The position numbers and the translations under genes were made by a program. This document shows positions 19,318-27,434 of a DNA stretch of 54,558 bases, piece after piece (position 1 is the first letter of the stretch; the number at the start of each line of letters is the position of its first letter). Below the pieces are notes generated by a model that had not been told where the DNA came from, made no database searches, and saw nothing but the letters and a program-made list of their open reading frames with translations. This DNA is from Achromobacter agilis (GTDB lineage: Bacteria > Pseudomonadota > Gammaproteobacteria > Burkholderiales > Burkholderiaceae_B): assembly GCF_900496965.1 (NCBI RefSeq), contig NZ_UFQB01000036.1:1-54558 (forward strand), read 5' to 3'.

Positions 19318-19440
19318 CCCCCCCGTACGCGCTTACGCGCGCCCCCCAGGGGGCGACACCTGCAGACCGGCGGAGCCGGATCTGGCGGTGTCCCGGCTCG
19401 GGGGAGACGTAGATAGCTCGGGGGAGACGTAGATATATTG
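19318..19440. repeat. Hairpin-rich intergenic element with a 20-bp tandem repeat
   Basis: Directly after the AtoE-type gene. It contains the hairpin CGCCCCC/GGGGGCG (19340-19346, 19349-19355), an outer inverted repeat GACACC (19355-19360) and GGTGTC (19387-19392), and a perfect tandem duplication of GCTCGGGGGAGACGTAGATA at 19396-19415 and 19416-19435. The hairpin could terminate transcription, but no T-run follows it. Confidence 0.65.
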
Positions 19441-19502
19441 GGACGGTGGTGTACTAGCCCAGGCTAGGGGCCGGAATTTGGGAATTGGAACGGGAAACTG
19501 AT

Positions 19503-20231
19503 ATGAGCAAACCTACTGCGTATCTCGTGACCGGCGGCAGCGCCGGCATTGGGGCGGCGATTATCCGCATGCTGCTGGAGGCCGGGCACAAGGTCGTGAA
19601 CATCGACTACAAGCTGCCCGAGAATCCGCCGGCCGGGCTGGTGTCGTATCAGGCCGACCTGACCGATGAAGCGCGCACCAAGGAAGTCGCCCGCGAGGTC
19701 ACCAGCGCCTACAACATCGTGGGCCTGGTCAACAACGCGGGCGCGACCCGCCCCGGCACGGCCGACACAGCCACGCTGGCCGACCTGGACTACGTGGTGA
19801 ACCTGCACCTGCGCACCGCGCTGATCCTGGTCCAGGCGGCGCTGCCCGCCATGCGGGAAGCCGGCTTCGGCCGCATCGTGAACATGTCCTCGCGCGCAGC
19901 GCTGGGCAAGCCGGACCGCGTGGTCTATTCGGCCACCAAGGCCGGCCTCGTGGGCCTGACGCGCACGCTGGCCATGGAGCTGGGCGGCGACGGCATCACC
20001 GTCAACGCCATCGGCCCCGGCCCCATCGCGACCGACCTGTTCACCAAGAGCAATCCTGCCGGCGCCCCGCAGACCGAACGCATCATCAACAGCATCGTGG
20101 TCAAACGCCTCGGCACGCCGGAAGACGTGGCGCGCGCCGCGATGTTCTTCCTGTCGCCGGACAACGGTTTCGTCACCGGCCAGATGCTGTATGTCTGCGG
20201 CGGAACGACGCTGGGCGTGGCCCCCATCTGA
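19503..20231 (+). CDS. Short-chain dehydrogenase/reductase
   Basis: A 242-residue classical SDR. Cofactor motif TGGSAGIG at residues about 10-17, NNAG-type LVNNAGATRPG, catalytic Ser in NMSSRAAL and the YSATK pair, then NAIGPGPIATDLF. Acidic IDY at the end of beta-2 suggests NAD(H) preference. Oxidises or reduces an unknown alcohol/ketone. Start chosen at 19503 because the family N-terminus begins there. It follows the AtoE-type gene on the same strand and is convergent with the IclR gene. Confidence 0.88.
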   Translation: MSKPTAYLVTGGSAGIGAAIIRMLLEAGHKVVNIDYKLPENPPAGLVSYQADLTDEARTKEVAREVTSAYNIVGLVNNAGATRPGTADTATLADLDYVVNLHLRTALILVQAALPAMREAGFGRIVNMSSRAALGKPDRVVYSATKAGLVGLTRTLAMELGGDGITVNAIGPGPIATDLFTKSNPAGAPQTERIINSIVVKRLGTPEDVARAAMFFLSPDNGFVTGQMLYVCGGTTLGVAPI

Positions 20232-20278
20232 AGCCCGCGATGCGCACGCCGTCCGCCGCCCCGCCCTGCCTGCCCCGC

Positions 20279-21061
20279 CTAACGGCGCAGCAGGGCGTGG
20301 TTGATCTGGTCGGCGGCGCGGCGCAGGGGCGGCAGGAACGCGTCCAGCATCGCTTCGCGCGAAAAGCGGTTGGCATGGCCGCTGACGTTCATCGCGGCGA
20401 TCACGCGGCCGCTGCGGTCCATGATCGGCACCGCCACGGACTGCAGCCCCGGCTCCAGTTCCTGCGCGACGCAGGCATAGCCGTCGGCGCGCACACCCGC
20501 CAGCACACGCTTGAGCTCGGCGACGTCCGTCACGGTATGCGGTGTGTAGGCCTTGATCTGACTCATCGCCAGCACCCGGTCCAGTTCGCCGGCCGCCAGG
20601 CCGGCCAGCAACACGCGGCCCATCGACGTCACCCAGGCCGGAAGCCGGCTGCCCACGGCCAGATTGATCGTCATCACCTTGTGGGTGGACAGGCGCAGGA
20701 TGTAGACGATATCCGCGCCCTCCAGCACCGACACGGAGCAGGATTCCCGCGTCTGCTCGGCAACCTCTTCCATGTACGGCAGAGCCAGGTTCCACAGCGG
20801 CGTGCCGGACAGGTAGGCGTAGCCCAGTTCCAGAATGCGCGGCGTCAGGGCGAATTTGCGGTCGTCGACGGTCACGTAGCCCAGGTGTTCCAGCGTCAGC
20901 AGGATGCGGCGCGCACCGGCCCGCGTGAGCCCGGTCACCGCCGCGACCTCGGACAAGGTCATCTGCGAGCGGTCGGGGCCGAAGGCCCGGATCACGGACA
21001 GCCCGCGCGCGAAGGACTGCACGTAGCTGTCGCTGGGTTGCTGGGTTTCTTGCTCAGCCAT
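20279..21061 (-). CDS. IclR-family regulator, PcaR/PcaU-like
   Basis: A 260-residue regulator with N-terminal winged helix (SFARGLSVIRAFGPDRSQMTLS, then GLTRAGARRILLTLEHLGYV) and C-terminal effector domain (ESCSVSVLEGADIVYI, VGSRLPAWVTSMGRVLLAGL). This matches the PcaR/PcaU subgroup that senses beta-ketoadipate or protocatechuate. The start at 21061 gives the subgroup N-terminus. It is divergent from pcaIJ with a near-perfect inverted repeat in the spacer, so it almost certainly controls the beta-ketoadipate genes. Confidence 0.92.
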   Translation of the reverse strand: MAEQETQQPSDSYVQSFARGLSVIRAFGPDRSQMTLSEVAAVTGLTRAGARRILLTLEHLGYVTVDDRKFALTPRILELGYAYLSGTPLWNLALPYMEEVAEQTRESCSVSVLEGADIVYILRLSTHKVMTINLAVGSRLPAWVTSMGRVLLAGLAAGELDRVLAMSQIKAYTPHTVTDVAELKRVLAGVRADGYACVAQELEPGLQSVAVPIMDRSGRVIAAMNVSGHANRFSREAMLDAFLPPLRRAADQINHALLRR

Positions 21062-21186
21062 CTGTATGCACCAAGAGAAAAAAGCTCGCCGCCGGCGAGC
21101 CATCCGTTGCCGTCGCGGCAACGCCAGACAATGGGAATCGGCCTGCGCCGGGCAGCCTTGACGCTATCCGATCCCCATGAAACGAT

Positions 21187-21220
21187 GTTCTTCAGTTGAA
21201 CGAAAGTTCTACTGAAGAAC
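21187..21220. promoter_or_regulatory. Putative operator of the IclR regulator
   Basis: Two 15-bp arms, GTTCTTCAGTTGAAC (21187-21201) and GTTCTACTGAAGAAC (21206-21220), separated by GAAA, match as an inverted repeat at 14 of 15 positions. It is located 32 bp before the pcaI start and 125 bp before the regulator start. Architecture resembles binding sites of the PcaU/PcaR group. Confidence 0.75.
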
Positions 21221-21252
21221 AAATTATGACACGCCACCTATGAGCAAACATC

Positions 21253-21942
21253 ATGATTTCTAAGCTTGTTGCAAGCGCGGCGGCCGCCCTCGCGGACGTA
21301 CCCGACGGCGCCACCGTCATGATCGGCGGCTTCGGCACGGCCGGCCAGCCCATGGAACTGATCGACGCCCTGCTGGAGCAGGGCGCGAAGGACCTGGTCA
21401 TCATCAACAACAACGCCGGCAACGGCACCACCGGCCTGGCCGCCCTCCTGGGCGCCAACCGCGTGCGCAAGATCATCTGCTCGTTCCCGCGCCAGGTGGA
21501 CTCGCAGATCTTCGACGGCCTGTACCGCAGCGGCAAGATCGAGCTGGAACTGGTGCCCCAGGGCAACCTGGCCGAGCGCATCCGCGCCGCCGGCGCCGGC
21601 ATCGGCGCGTTCTTCTCGCCCACCGGCTACGGCACTCCGTTGGCCGATGGCAAGGAAACCCGCGAAATCAACGGCCGCCAGTACGTGCTGGAGTATCCGC
21701 TGCACGCCGACTATGCGCTCATCAAGGCCGAGCGCGGCGACCGCTGGGGCAATCTGGTCTACCGCAAGACCGCCCGCAACTTCGGCCCCATCATGGCCAG
21801 CGCCGCGCGCGTCGCCGTGGCCCAGGTTCGCGAAGTGGTCGAACTGGGCGAACTGGACCCCGAAACCGTCGTGACCCCCGGCATCTTCGTGAAGCGCGTC
21901 GTGCAGATCGATGTCCAACCGGCCGCCAAGGAGCAGCAATGA
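21253..21942 (+). CDS. pcaI: 3-oxoadipate CoA-transferase subunit A
   Basis: A 229-residue CoA-transferase alpha subunit. With PcaJ it moves CoA from succinyl-CoA to 3-oxoadipate in the beta-ketoadipate pathway. Visible: the GATVMIGGFGTAGQP start motif and NNAGNGTTGLAALL, then FFSPTGYGTPLADGKE. Subunit length is normal. Its last codons overlap the pcaJ start (ATGA at 21939), so the subunits are translationally coupled. A succinyl-CoA:acetoacetate transferase cannot be excluded by sequence alone, but the pca/cat neighbours favour 3-oxoadipate. Confidence 0.92.
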   Translation: MISKLVASAAAALADVPDGATVMIGGFGTAGQPMELIDALLEQGAKDLVIINNNAGNGTTGLAALLGANRVRKIICSFPRQVDSQIFDGLYRSGKIELELVPQGNLAERIRAAGAGIGAFFSPTGYGTPLADGKETREINGRQYVLEYPLHADYALIKAERGDRWGNLVYRKTARNFGPIMASAARVAVAQVREVVELGELDPETVVTPGIFVKRVVQIDVQPAAKEQQ

Positions 21943-22583
21943 GCACCAAACTGACCCGCGACCAGATCGCCGCCCGCGTTGCGCAGGACATCCCCGAAGG
22001 CGCCTACGTGAACCTCGGCATCGGCCTGCCCACGCTCGTCGCCAACCACCTGCCCGCCGACCGCGAAGTCATCCTCCACACCGAAAACGGCATGCTGGGC
22101 ATGGGCCCCGCGCCGGCCAAGGGCCTCGAGGACTATGACCTGATCAACGCCGGCAAGCAGCCCGTGACCGAGCTGCCCGGCTGCTCGTTCTTCCATCACG
22201 CCGATTCGTTCGCAATGATGCGCGGCGGCCACCTGGACATCTGCGTGCTCGGCGCCTTCCAGGTGTCGCAGCACGGCGACCTGGCCAACTGGCACACCGG
22301 CGCGCCCGACGCCATCCCCGCGGTGGGCGGCGCGATGGACCTGGCCATCGGCGCCAAAGACGTGTTCGTGATGATGGAATTGCAGACGCGCGAAGGCCAG
22401 AGCAAGCTGGTCGAGGCCTGCACCTACCCGCTGACCGGCGTGCGCTGCGTCTCGCGCGTATACACGGACGTGGCGGTGTTCGACATCCGCGCCGACGGGG
22501 TCACCGTCATCGATATGTTCGGCGACACCACCGCCGACGAGCTGCTGCGCCTGACCGGCCTGCCGCTGAAGTTTTCCCGCTGA
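21939..22583 (+). CDS. pcaJ: 3-oxoadipate CoA-transferase subunit B
   Basis: A 214-residue beta subunit. It carries the catalytic glutamate motif ENGMLGMGP (Glu at about 51), which forms the acyl-glutamyl thioester, and the YVNLGIGLPTLVANHL N-terminal signature. Partner of the upstream pcaI product. Normal length. Confidence 0.94.
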   Translation: MSTKLTRDQIAARVAQDIPEGAYVNLGIGLPTLVANHLPADREVILHTENGMLGMGPAPAKGLEDYDLINAGKQPVTELPGCSFFHHADSFAMMRGGHLDICVLGAFQVSQHGDLANWHTGAPDAIPAVGGAMDLAIGAKDVFVMMELQTREGQSKLVEACTYPLTGVRCVSRVYTDVAVFDIRADGVTVIDMFGDTTADELLRLTGLPLKFSR

Positions 22584-22640
22584 GTTTTTGCCGATACGCC
22601 GCCCCGGCGCGTGCCAGGGCGGCATCAAGGAGAGTCCATC

Positions 22641-22916
22641 ATGTTGTTCATGGTTCAAATGCAGGTCAATCTTCCCGTCGACATGCCCGCCGACCGCGCC
22701 GACAAGCTGAAGGCCGACGAAAAGGCCCTGGCGCAGCAGCTGCAGCGCGACGGCAAGTGGAAGAACCTCTGGCGCGTGGCCGGCCGCTACGCCAACGTCA
22801 GCATCTTCGACGTGGAAAGCAATGACGAGCTGCACACGCTGCTGTCCTCGCTGCCGCTGTTCCCGTATATGGATATCAACGTCACGGCGCTCGCGCGCCA
22901 TCCCTCCGCGATCTGA
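22641..22916 (+). CDS. catC: Muconolactone delta-isomerase
   Basis: A 91-residue protein matching muconolactone isomerase (about 96 residues): MLFMVQMQVNLPVDMP at the start, EKALAQQLQRDGKWKNLWRV, and FPYMDINVTALARHPSAI near the end. It converts muconolactone to 3-oxoadipate enol-lactone, the step before PcaD, in the catechol branch. Strong ribosome site AAGGAGAG. Note that catA and catB are not in this window. Confidence 0.93.
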   Translation: MLFMVQMQVNLPVDMPADRADKLKADEKALAQQLQRDGKWKNLWRVAGRYANVSIFDVESNDELHTLLSSLPLFPYMDINVTALARHPSAI

Positions 22917-22928
22917 CAGGAGCCGTCC

Positions 22929-23225
22929 ATGCCGTACATCATCGAGACCTTCGACAAGCCCGATCACCAGGAAGTCCGCCAGCGGCACCGCGCCGCCCAC
23001 CTGGAGTTCCTGGATGCCAACAAGGGCCTGCTGCTGGCCTGCGGCGCCAAGCTGCAGGATGACGGCAAGGACGCCGGCGGCGGCCTGTACATCGTTGATC
23101 TGGACACGCGCGAAGCCGCGCAGCAGTTCATCGATGCCGACCCGTTCTCCAAGGCCGATCTGTTCGACCGCGTGACCATCACGCGCTGGCGCAAGGCCTA
23201 CGTCGACGGCGTCTGCCACCTGTAA
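22929..23225 (+). CDS. YciI-like small protein
   Basis: A 98-residue dimeric alpha-beta-barrel protein of the YciI family: RQRHRAAHLEFLDANKGLLL, GGGLYIVDLDTREAAQQFID, DPFSKADLF. Function is not established for most family members. The closest structural relative here is the muconolactone isomerase fold (catC product just upstream), so it may handle a lactone or a side product. Spacing of 12 bp from catC indicates co-transcription. Confidence 0.85.
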   Translation: MPYIIETFDKPDHQEVRQRHRAAHLEFLDANKGLLLACGAKLQDDGKDAGGGLYIVDLDTREAAQQFIDADPFSKADLFDRVTITRWRKAYVDGVCHL

Positions 23226-23232
23226 TGCCTGC

Positions 23233-23254
23233 ACGGCCGCCTCCGGGCGGCCGT
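23233..23254 (+). terminator. Hairpin between yciI-like gene and pcaD
   Basis: A perfect 9-bp stem ACGGCCGCC/GGCGGCCGT with a 4-base loop. Only a weak TTGCCTT follows. It may be a partial terminator or an mRNA-stabilising hairpin that sets different expression of the genes on either side. Confidence 0.45.
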
Positions 23255-23279
23255 TGCCTTATCCCCTAGGAATTCCCCA

Positions 23280-24059
23280 ATGTCTTACGCCGATCTCAGC
23301 CAGGCACGGCTGTATTACGTCATCGATGGCCCCGCCGACGCGCCGGCGCTCGTGCTCTCCAATTCGCTGGGCACTTGCTCCGACATGTGGGCCCGCCAGA
23401 TCCCCGAACTGAGCAAGCACTTCCGCGTGCTGCGCTACGACACTCGCGGCCATGGGAAATCGTCGGTTCCCGAAGGCGAATACAGTTTCGAGCAGCTAGG
23501 CAACGACGTGGCCGAGCTGCTGGCGCACCTGAACATCGAACGCGCGCATTTCTGCGGCCTGTCGATGGGCGGCCCCACCGGCCTGTGGCTGGCGCTGGCG
23601 CGCCCCGAACTCGTCGGCAAGCTGGTCCTGTGCAACACCGCCGCGCGCATCGGCTCGGCCGAAGGCTGGAGCGCCCGCATCGCCGCGGTGGCCGAGCAGA
23701 CGCTGGAAAACATGGCGCCCACGCTGGTCGAGCGCTGGCTCACTGACGGCTACCGCGCCGCCGAGCCCGGCCTGACCCAGGTGCTGATCGACATGCTGCG
23801 CCGCACGCCGGACGCGGGCTACTCAGGCAATTGCGCCGCGCTGCGCGACGCCGATTTCCGCGAACAGGTGGCCTCCATCTCGGCGCCCACGCTCGTCATC
23901 AGCAGCACGCACGACCTCGCGGCCACGCCCGCGCAAGGCCGCGAGCTGGCTGGCGCCATCCCGGGCGCGCGTTATCTTGAATTGAATACCTCCCACATCT
24001 CGAACTGGGAGCAACCGGAAGCCTTCACCCGCGCGGTCGTCGACTTCCTGACGGAGTAG
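23280..24059 (+). CDS. pcaD: 3-oxoadipate enol-lactonase
   Basis: A 259-residue alpha/beta hydrolase that opens 3-oxoadipate enol-lactone to 3-oxoadipate. Visible: LVLSNSLGTCSDMW (oxyanion region), the nucleophile elbow GLSMGGPTGLWLALA (Ser about 96), Asp in SSTHDLAATPAQG and His in NTSHISNWEQP. Normal length. Its substrate is the product of catC upstream and its product feeds PcaIJ. Confidence 0.95.
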   Translation: MSYADLSQARLYYVIDGPADAPALVLSNSLGTCSDMWARQIPELSKHFRVLRYDTRGHGKSSVPEGEYSFEQLGNDVAELLAHLNIERAHFCGLSMGGPTGLWLALARPELVGKLVLCNTAARIGSAEGWSARIAAVAEQTLENMAPTLVERWLTDGYRAAEPGLTQVLIDMLRRTPDAGYSGNCAALRDADFREQVASISAPTLVISSTHDLAATPAQGRELAGAIPGARYLELNTSHISNWEQPEAFTRAVVDFLTE

Positions 24060-24064
24060 ACCTC

Positions 24065-25105
24065 ATGCAGCGCTGGAAACACCGGCCCGAAGGTTCCAAT
24101 TGGGGCGACTTCGGGCCCGACGACCAACTCGGCCGCCTGAACCTCATCACCGAGGAACAGGTCCTGAAAGGCGCGCGCGAAATCCGCGCCGGCAAGACCT
24201 TCTGCCTGTCACTGCCGCTGGACCTGCCGGGCGGCAACGTGCTCAACCCGCGCCGCCATCCGCCGCAGCTGAGCCCCACCCGCCTCGCGGACACGCCCTA
24301 CCTGAACTTCCCGCTGCGCAACGTCAACCCGGACGCGGTGGACGTGCTGAGCGACGACCAGGTGCTGCTGTCCATGCAGTACTCCACGCAATGGGACGCG
24401 CTGGCGCATGTGGGCGCCCTGTTCGACGCCGATGGCGACGGCAAGCCCGAGCTGCGCTACTACAACGGCTTCCAGGCCGGCGTGGACGTCGTCGGCCCGG
24501 CCGATGCCGAACATACCGGCTGCGGCTGCAATAGCGGCGGCCCGTCCGCCGCGCTGAAGCTGGGCGTGGAAAACCTGGCGCAGAAAGGCATGCAGGGACG
24601 CGGCGTGCTGGTGGACCTGTTGCGCCACTACGGCCCCGGCCGCACGCTGATCGGCCACGCGGAGCTGATGCGCGTCCTGGATGCCGATGGCATCAGGGTC
24701 GAACCCGGCGACATGCTGGTGCTGCGCACGGGCTATGCCGAGGCGGTCGTCGCCATGAACGGCGCGCCCGACGCGGAGGTGCTGCACAGCTACGGCGCCG
24801 CGCTAGACGGCACCGACGCCGCGCTGCTGCAGTGGATCACCGACAGCGGCATCGCCGCCATCTGCGCCGACAACTACGCGGTGGAAGCCTACCCGGCCCG
24901 CGAAAAGACCGGACCGCGCGCCATGCTGCCGCTGCACCACCACTGCCTGTTCAAGCTGGGCCTGCCGCTAGCCGAACTGTGGTACCTGAAGGACCTGGCC
25001 GACTGGCTGCATGCCAACGGCCGCCACCACTTCATGCTGACGGCGCCGCCGTTGCGCCTGCCGCACGCGATCGGCTCGCCGGTGACGCCGATCGCGACGG
25101 TGTAG
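24065..25105 (+). CDS. Cyclase-family metal-dependent hydrolase
   Basis: A 346-residue protein of the PF04199 cyclase/kynurenine-formamidase-like superfamily: NWGDFGPDDQLGRLNLIT near the N-terminus, MQYSTQWDALAHVG at the metal site, and KTGPRAMLPLHHHCLFKLG near the C-terminus. Compared with the canonical HxGTHxDxPxH, the equivalent segment reads QYSTQWDALAH, so only the Asp and last His are kept. This is the divergent long subgroup of the family. It starts 5 bp after pcaD, so it is part of the same operon. Reaction unknown; opening or amide hydrolysis of a ring compound feeding the pathway is plausible. Confidence 0.85.
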   Translation: MQRWKHRPEGSNWGDFGPDDQLGRLNLITEEQVLKGAREIRAGKTFCLSLPLDLPGGNVLNPRRHPPQLSPTRLADTPYLNFPLRNVNPDAVDVLSDDQVLLSMQYSTQWDALAHVGALFDADGDGKPELRYYNGFQAGVDVVGPADAEHTGCGCNSGGPSAALKLGVENLAQKGMQGRGVLVDLLRHYGPGRTLIGHAELMRVLDADGIRVEPGDMLVLRTGYAEAVVAMNGAPDAEVLHSYGAALDGTDAALLQWITDSGIAAICADNYAVEAYPAREKTGPRAMLPLHHHCLFKLGLPLAELWYLKDLADWLHANGRHHFMLTAPPLRLPHAIGSPVTPIATV

Positions 25106-25107
25106 AT

Positions 25108-25171
25108 GGGTGTCTGACACCCCTGAAACGCCCGTTGAATACAACGTGCAATCCCGTGGGTGTCAGACCCC
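25108..25171. repeat. Paired GTGTCTGACACC palindrome unit
   Basis: Begins GGGTGTCTGACACCCC (from 25108) and ends GTGGGTGTCAGACCCC (to 25171), about 64 bp. It has the same inverted-repeat architecture and size as the two units after ppc but a different middle sequence. It lies directly after the cyclase gene and before the PsiF-type gene. Confidence 0.7.
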
Positions 25172-25180
25172 GGCCAAGTG

Positions 25181-25519
25181 CTAGCCCTTCAGGCAGGTGC
25201 TCATGAAGGTCTTGCGCTTGTCGCCGGTCAGCTTCTGCTCTCCGGCCTGGGCGTTGCAGTCCTTCATCTTCTGCTGCTGCGGCGTCAGCTGTTTGGCTGG
25301 CGCCGCGGTCTCGCCCTTCAGGCAGCTGCTCATGTAGGCCTTGCGCTCGTCGCCCTTTTTGCCTTCCGCGGACTTGTTGCAGTCCGCCATGCGCTGCTGT
25401 TGCGGCGTGGGCGTCTTGGCGGGAGCGGGCGTGGCGGCGGGGGTCTGGGCATAGGCGGCCCCGGCGAAGCAGGCGGACAACAGGATGGCAGAAGCCAACT
25501 GGCTGGTACGGGAAAGCAT
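25181..25519 (-). CDS. PsiF-repeat secreted protein
   Basis: A 112-residue protein with signal peptide (cleavage near AAYA-QTP), a Pro/Ala/Thr linker and two PsiF repeats. The repeats read QQQRMADCNKSAEGKKGDER and QQQKMKDCNAQAGEQKLTGD, each ending in S(S/T)CLKG with two cysteines. PsiF proteins are periplasmic, of unknown role; E. coli psiF is phosphate-starvation induced. Ribosome site GGGAGG precedes ATG at 25519. No Pho box was seen by eye. Confidence 0.88.
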   Translation of the reverse strand: MLSRTSQLASAILLSACFAGAAYAQTPAATPAPAKTPTPQQQRMADCNKSAEGKKGDERKAYMSSCLKGETAAPAKQLTPQQQKMKDCNAQAGEQKLTGDKRKTFMSTCLKG

Positions 25520-25865
25520 GGTTCCTCCCTTGGGCGTCCGCGCGCCCGGAATCTGGCGCGATGGCGGGCCGCACGATCCGCCGGCCAATTCGCCGGCCCG
25601 GTCATCATCGAACAAACCGGACGCCCGCGCAAGATCCCCGAAAGTCAAGAATCGCCAAGGCTTACGCCGCCCTGAAGCGCCTGCGCGCAAGCCATCGCGG
25701 CAGGCCGAAAACCCGCGATTGCGCGATATTCCCATGCTCCTGCCGCATTCGCCGCCGAATTTGCGGCCAAGGCATGCAAGCCGTTACCCATTCATCCGTT
25801 TGACCCGTTGTGCCGGCGGCCGGAAAGGTGTGAGATACACATGCCTGCCTACACGGGAGACCGCC
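25520..25865. other. Intergenic region between two divergent secreted-protein genes
   Basis: 346 bp holding the promoters of the PsiF-type and FxLYD-type genes. The right part is less GC-rich (GTTACCCATTCATCCGTTTGACC). A likely promoter for the FxLYD gene lies near 25797-25840 (TTTGACC, then GAGATACAC), but the match is weak. No gene is supported here. Confidence 0.4.
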
Positions 25866-26204
25866 ATGAAAACCGCCCTAGCCGCTTTCGCCCTGCTCGC
25901 CGGCCTGTCTTGCGCCGCCAGCGCGCAAGGCCCGGTCTATGGCGTCACGCTGGGCAATGTCCAGGCCGTGCGCGACGTCAACCAGAACGTGTCGGCAATC
26001 ACCGGGCTGCTCGCCAACCAGTCCGCCCGCCCCATCAATAGCGTGCTGCTGACCTTCGTGCTTTACGACGAACAGGGCCGCGAGGTGGGCCGCGTGCGCG
26101 ACGGCATTTCCGGCCCTCTGGCGCCCGGGCAAATCAAGCAGATCAGGGCGGTGACGCCCCTGCAATTCACCCGGGTCACGGCGCTGGACGTCAACGCCTG
26201 GTAG
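25866..26204 (+). CDS. Secreted FxLYD-domain protein
   Basis: A 112-residue protein with a signal peptide (MKTALAAFALLAGLSCAASA) and one FxLYD-type beta-sandwich: VSAITGLLANQSARPINSVL, LTFVLYDEQGREVG, ISGPLAPGQIKQI. Such domains are extracytoplasmic and of unknown function. The ribosome site is GGGAGA. The 3' end overlaps the convergent MFS gene by 14 bp. Confidence 0.82.
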   Translation: MKTALAAFALLAGLSCAASAQGPVYGVTLGNVQAVRDVNQNVSAITGLLANQSARPINSVLLTFVLYDEQGREVGRVRDGISGPLAPGQIKQIRAVTPLQFTRVTALDVNAW

Positions 26205-27417
26205 CGGTGCCCAGCGGCGCCGCCGCCCTGGCGCGGGCCGGCCAGACCGCCGCCAGCGCCAGCAGCCCCGCAATCAGCGCATAGGGCGCGCCGGGGTCTG
26301 CGTCGTACACCAGCGTGCCGGCCAGCGGCCCCGCGATGATGCCCAGGCCCTGGGCGGCGGCGACAGTGCCGGCCGCGGCGCCTTGCTCGTTCGTGTTCAC
26401 GGCGTTGGCGGCCAGAGCCGTCACCGAAGGGAAGACCCAGCCCATGCCCGCCGCCGCGACGAAATAACCTATCCACAGGAACGGCTGCGTCGCCGCAAAC
26501 AGGATCGAGCCGAAGCCAAGGGCGGAAACCGCGCAGCCGATGCGGATCAGCCGCTCCGGCGGCCAGCCCAGCCGGCGGACCAGCAACTGGGCCAGGATCA
26601 GCGCCACCCCGACCGCCGTCAAGGCAATGCCCGCGGCGCGCGCGGCGGCGGCCGCATCCAGGTGCAGGCGGTCCAGCGCGAAGAAGCCCACCACGACCTG
26701 CGCAACGATGACGCAGAACATGGACGTGAACGCTACCGCCATGGGACGGCGCAGGCGCGCGTCGCCGATCTTCAGCGAGGCCGCGTCCGGCGCGGCATGG
26801 CGCTCGGCGCGCGGCAGCCAGCGCCACAGGACGGCCAGGGACGCCACCGGCAGCACCGTTGTGATGACCAACGGCAATTCCAGACCATGGACAGCGAGCA
26901 TGCCCGCCACGCCAGGCCCGGCAACCATGCCCAGACCGCTGGCGGCGCCCAGCATCGCCAAGGCGCCTGCGCGCTGCCCGGGCGGCACGTAGTCGGCGAT
27001 CAGCGCCGCCCCGGTCGCCGGCACGGCCGCGTAGAAGCCGCCGACCAGGCCCCGCAGGACCACCATGCCTGCGAAGGCCAACCAGACCGGCAGCGGATTG
27101 CGCAAGGCGAAGATCAGGAATGCGCACAGGGCGGCATAGGACAGCACGAACCCTCCCAGCCCTTGGAGAATGATGCGCCGGCGCCCCAGCCTGTCGCTGG
27201 CCGCCCCCCAGCGGCGGGCAAACAGCACCCAGGCGATGCCTCCCACCGTCACCGCCAGGCCCGCTTGCCAGGGCGCCAGCCCGAGCGACCGCGCTATCGG
27301 TCCTATCAGCGCCACGAAAGACATCAGCGCCAGCGTGCACGCGAAGGTCTCGAACATCAGGGGCTTGATGCTGAAAGCGCCGGCCACCGGCGCCCGCTCA
27401 TCGGATTCAAGACTCAT
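26191..27417 (-). CDS. MFS exporter under Fur-box control
   Basis: A 408-residue, twelve-segment MFS protein. The loop 2-3 motif WGAASDRLGRRRIIL is clear, and the second half carries AGMGWVFPSVTALAANAVN. It resembles MFS siderophore or drug exporters such as AlcS. A near-perfect Fur box lies 17 bp before the start codon, so iron-repressed expression is expected. No siderophore synthesis or receptor gene is adjacent. Export of a siderophore, or of an iron/metal chelate, is an inference from regulation and family only. Confidence 0.85.
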   Translation of the reverse strand: MSLESDERAPVAGAFSIKPLMFETFACTLALMSFVALIGPIARSLGLAPWQAGLAVTVGGIAWVLFARRWGAASDRLGRRRIILQGLGGFVLSYAALCAFLIFALRNPLPVWLAFAGMVVLRGLVGGFYAAVPATGAALIADYVPPGQRAGALAMLGAASGLGMVAGPGVAGMLAVHGLELPLVITTVLPVASLAVLWRWLPRAERHAAPDAASLKIGDARLRRPMAVAFTSMFCVIVAQVVVGFFALDRLHLDAAAAARAAGIALTAVGVALILAQLLVRRLGWPPERLIRIGCAVSALGFGSILFAATQPFLWIGYFVAAAGMGWVFPSVTALAANAVNTNEQGAAAGTVAAAQGLGIIAGPLAGTLVYDADPGAPYALIAGLLALAAVWPARARAAAPLGTATRR

Positions 27418-27434
27418 GGAGGGTTCACCATATA

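Noticed and set aside
21239..21262. Short upstream reading frame overlapping the pcaI start
   Set aside because: Seven codons only, no ribosome site of its own, no sign of regulatory codon bias.
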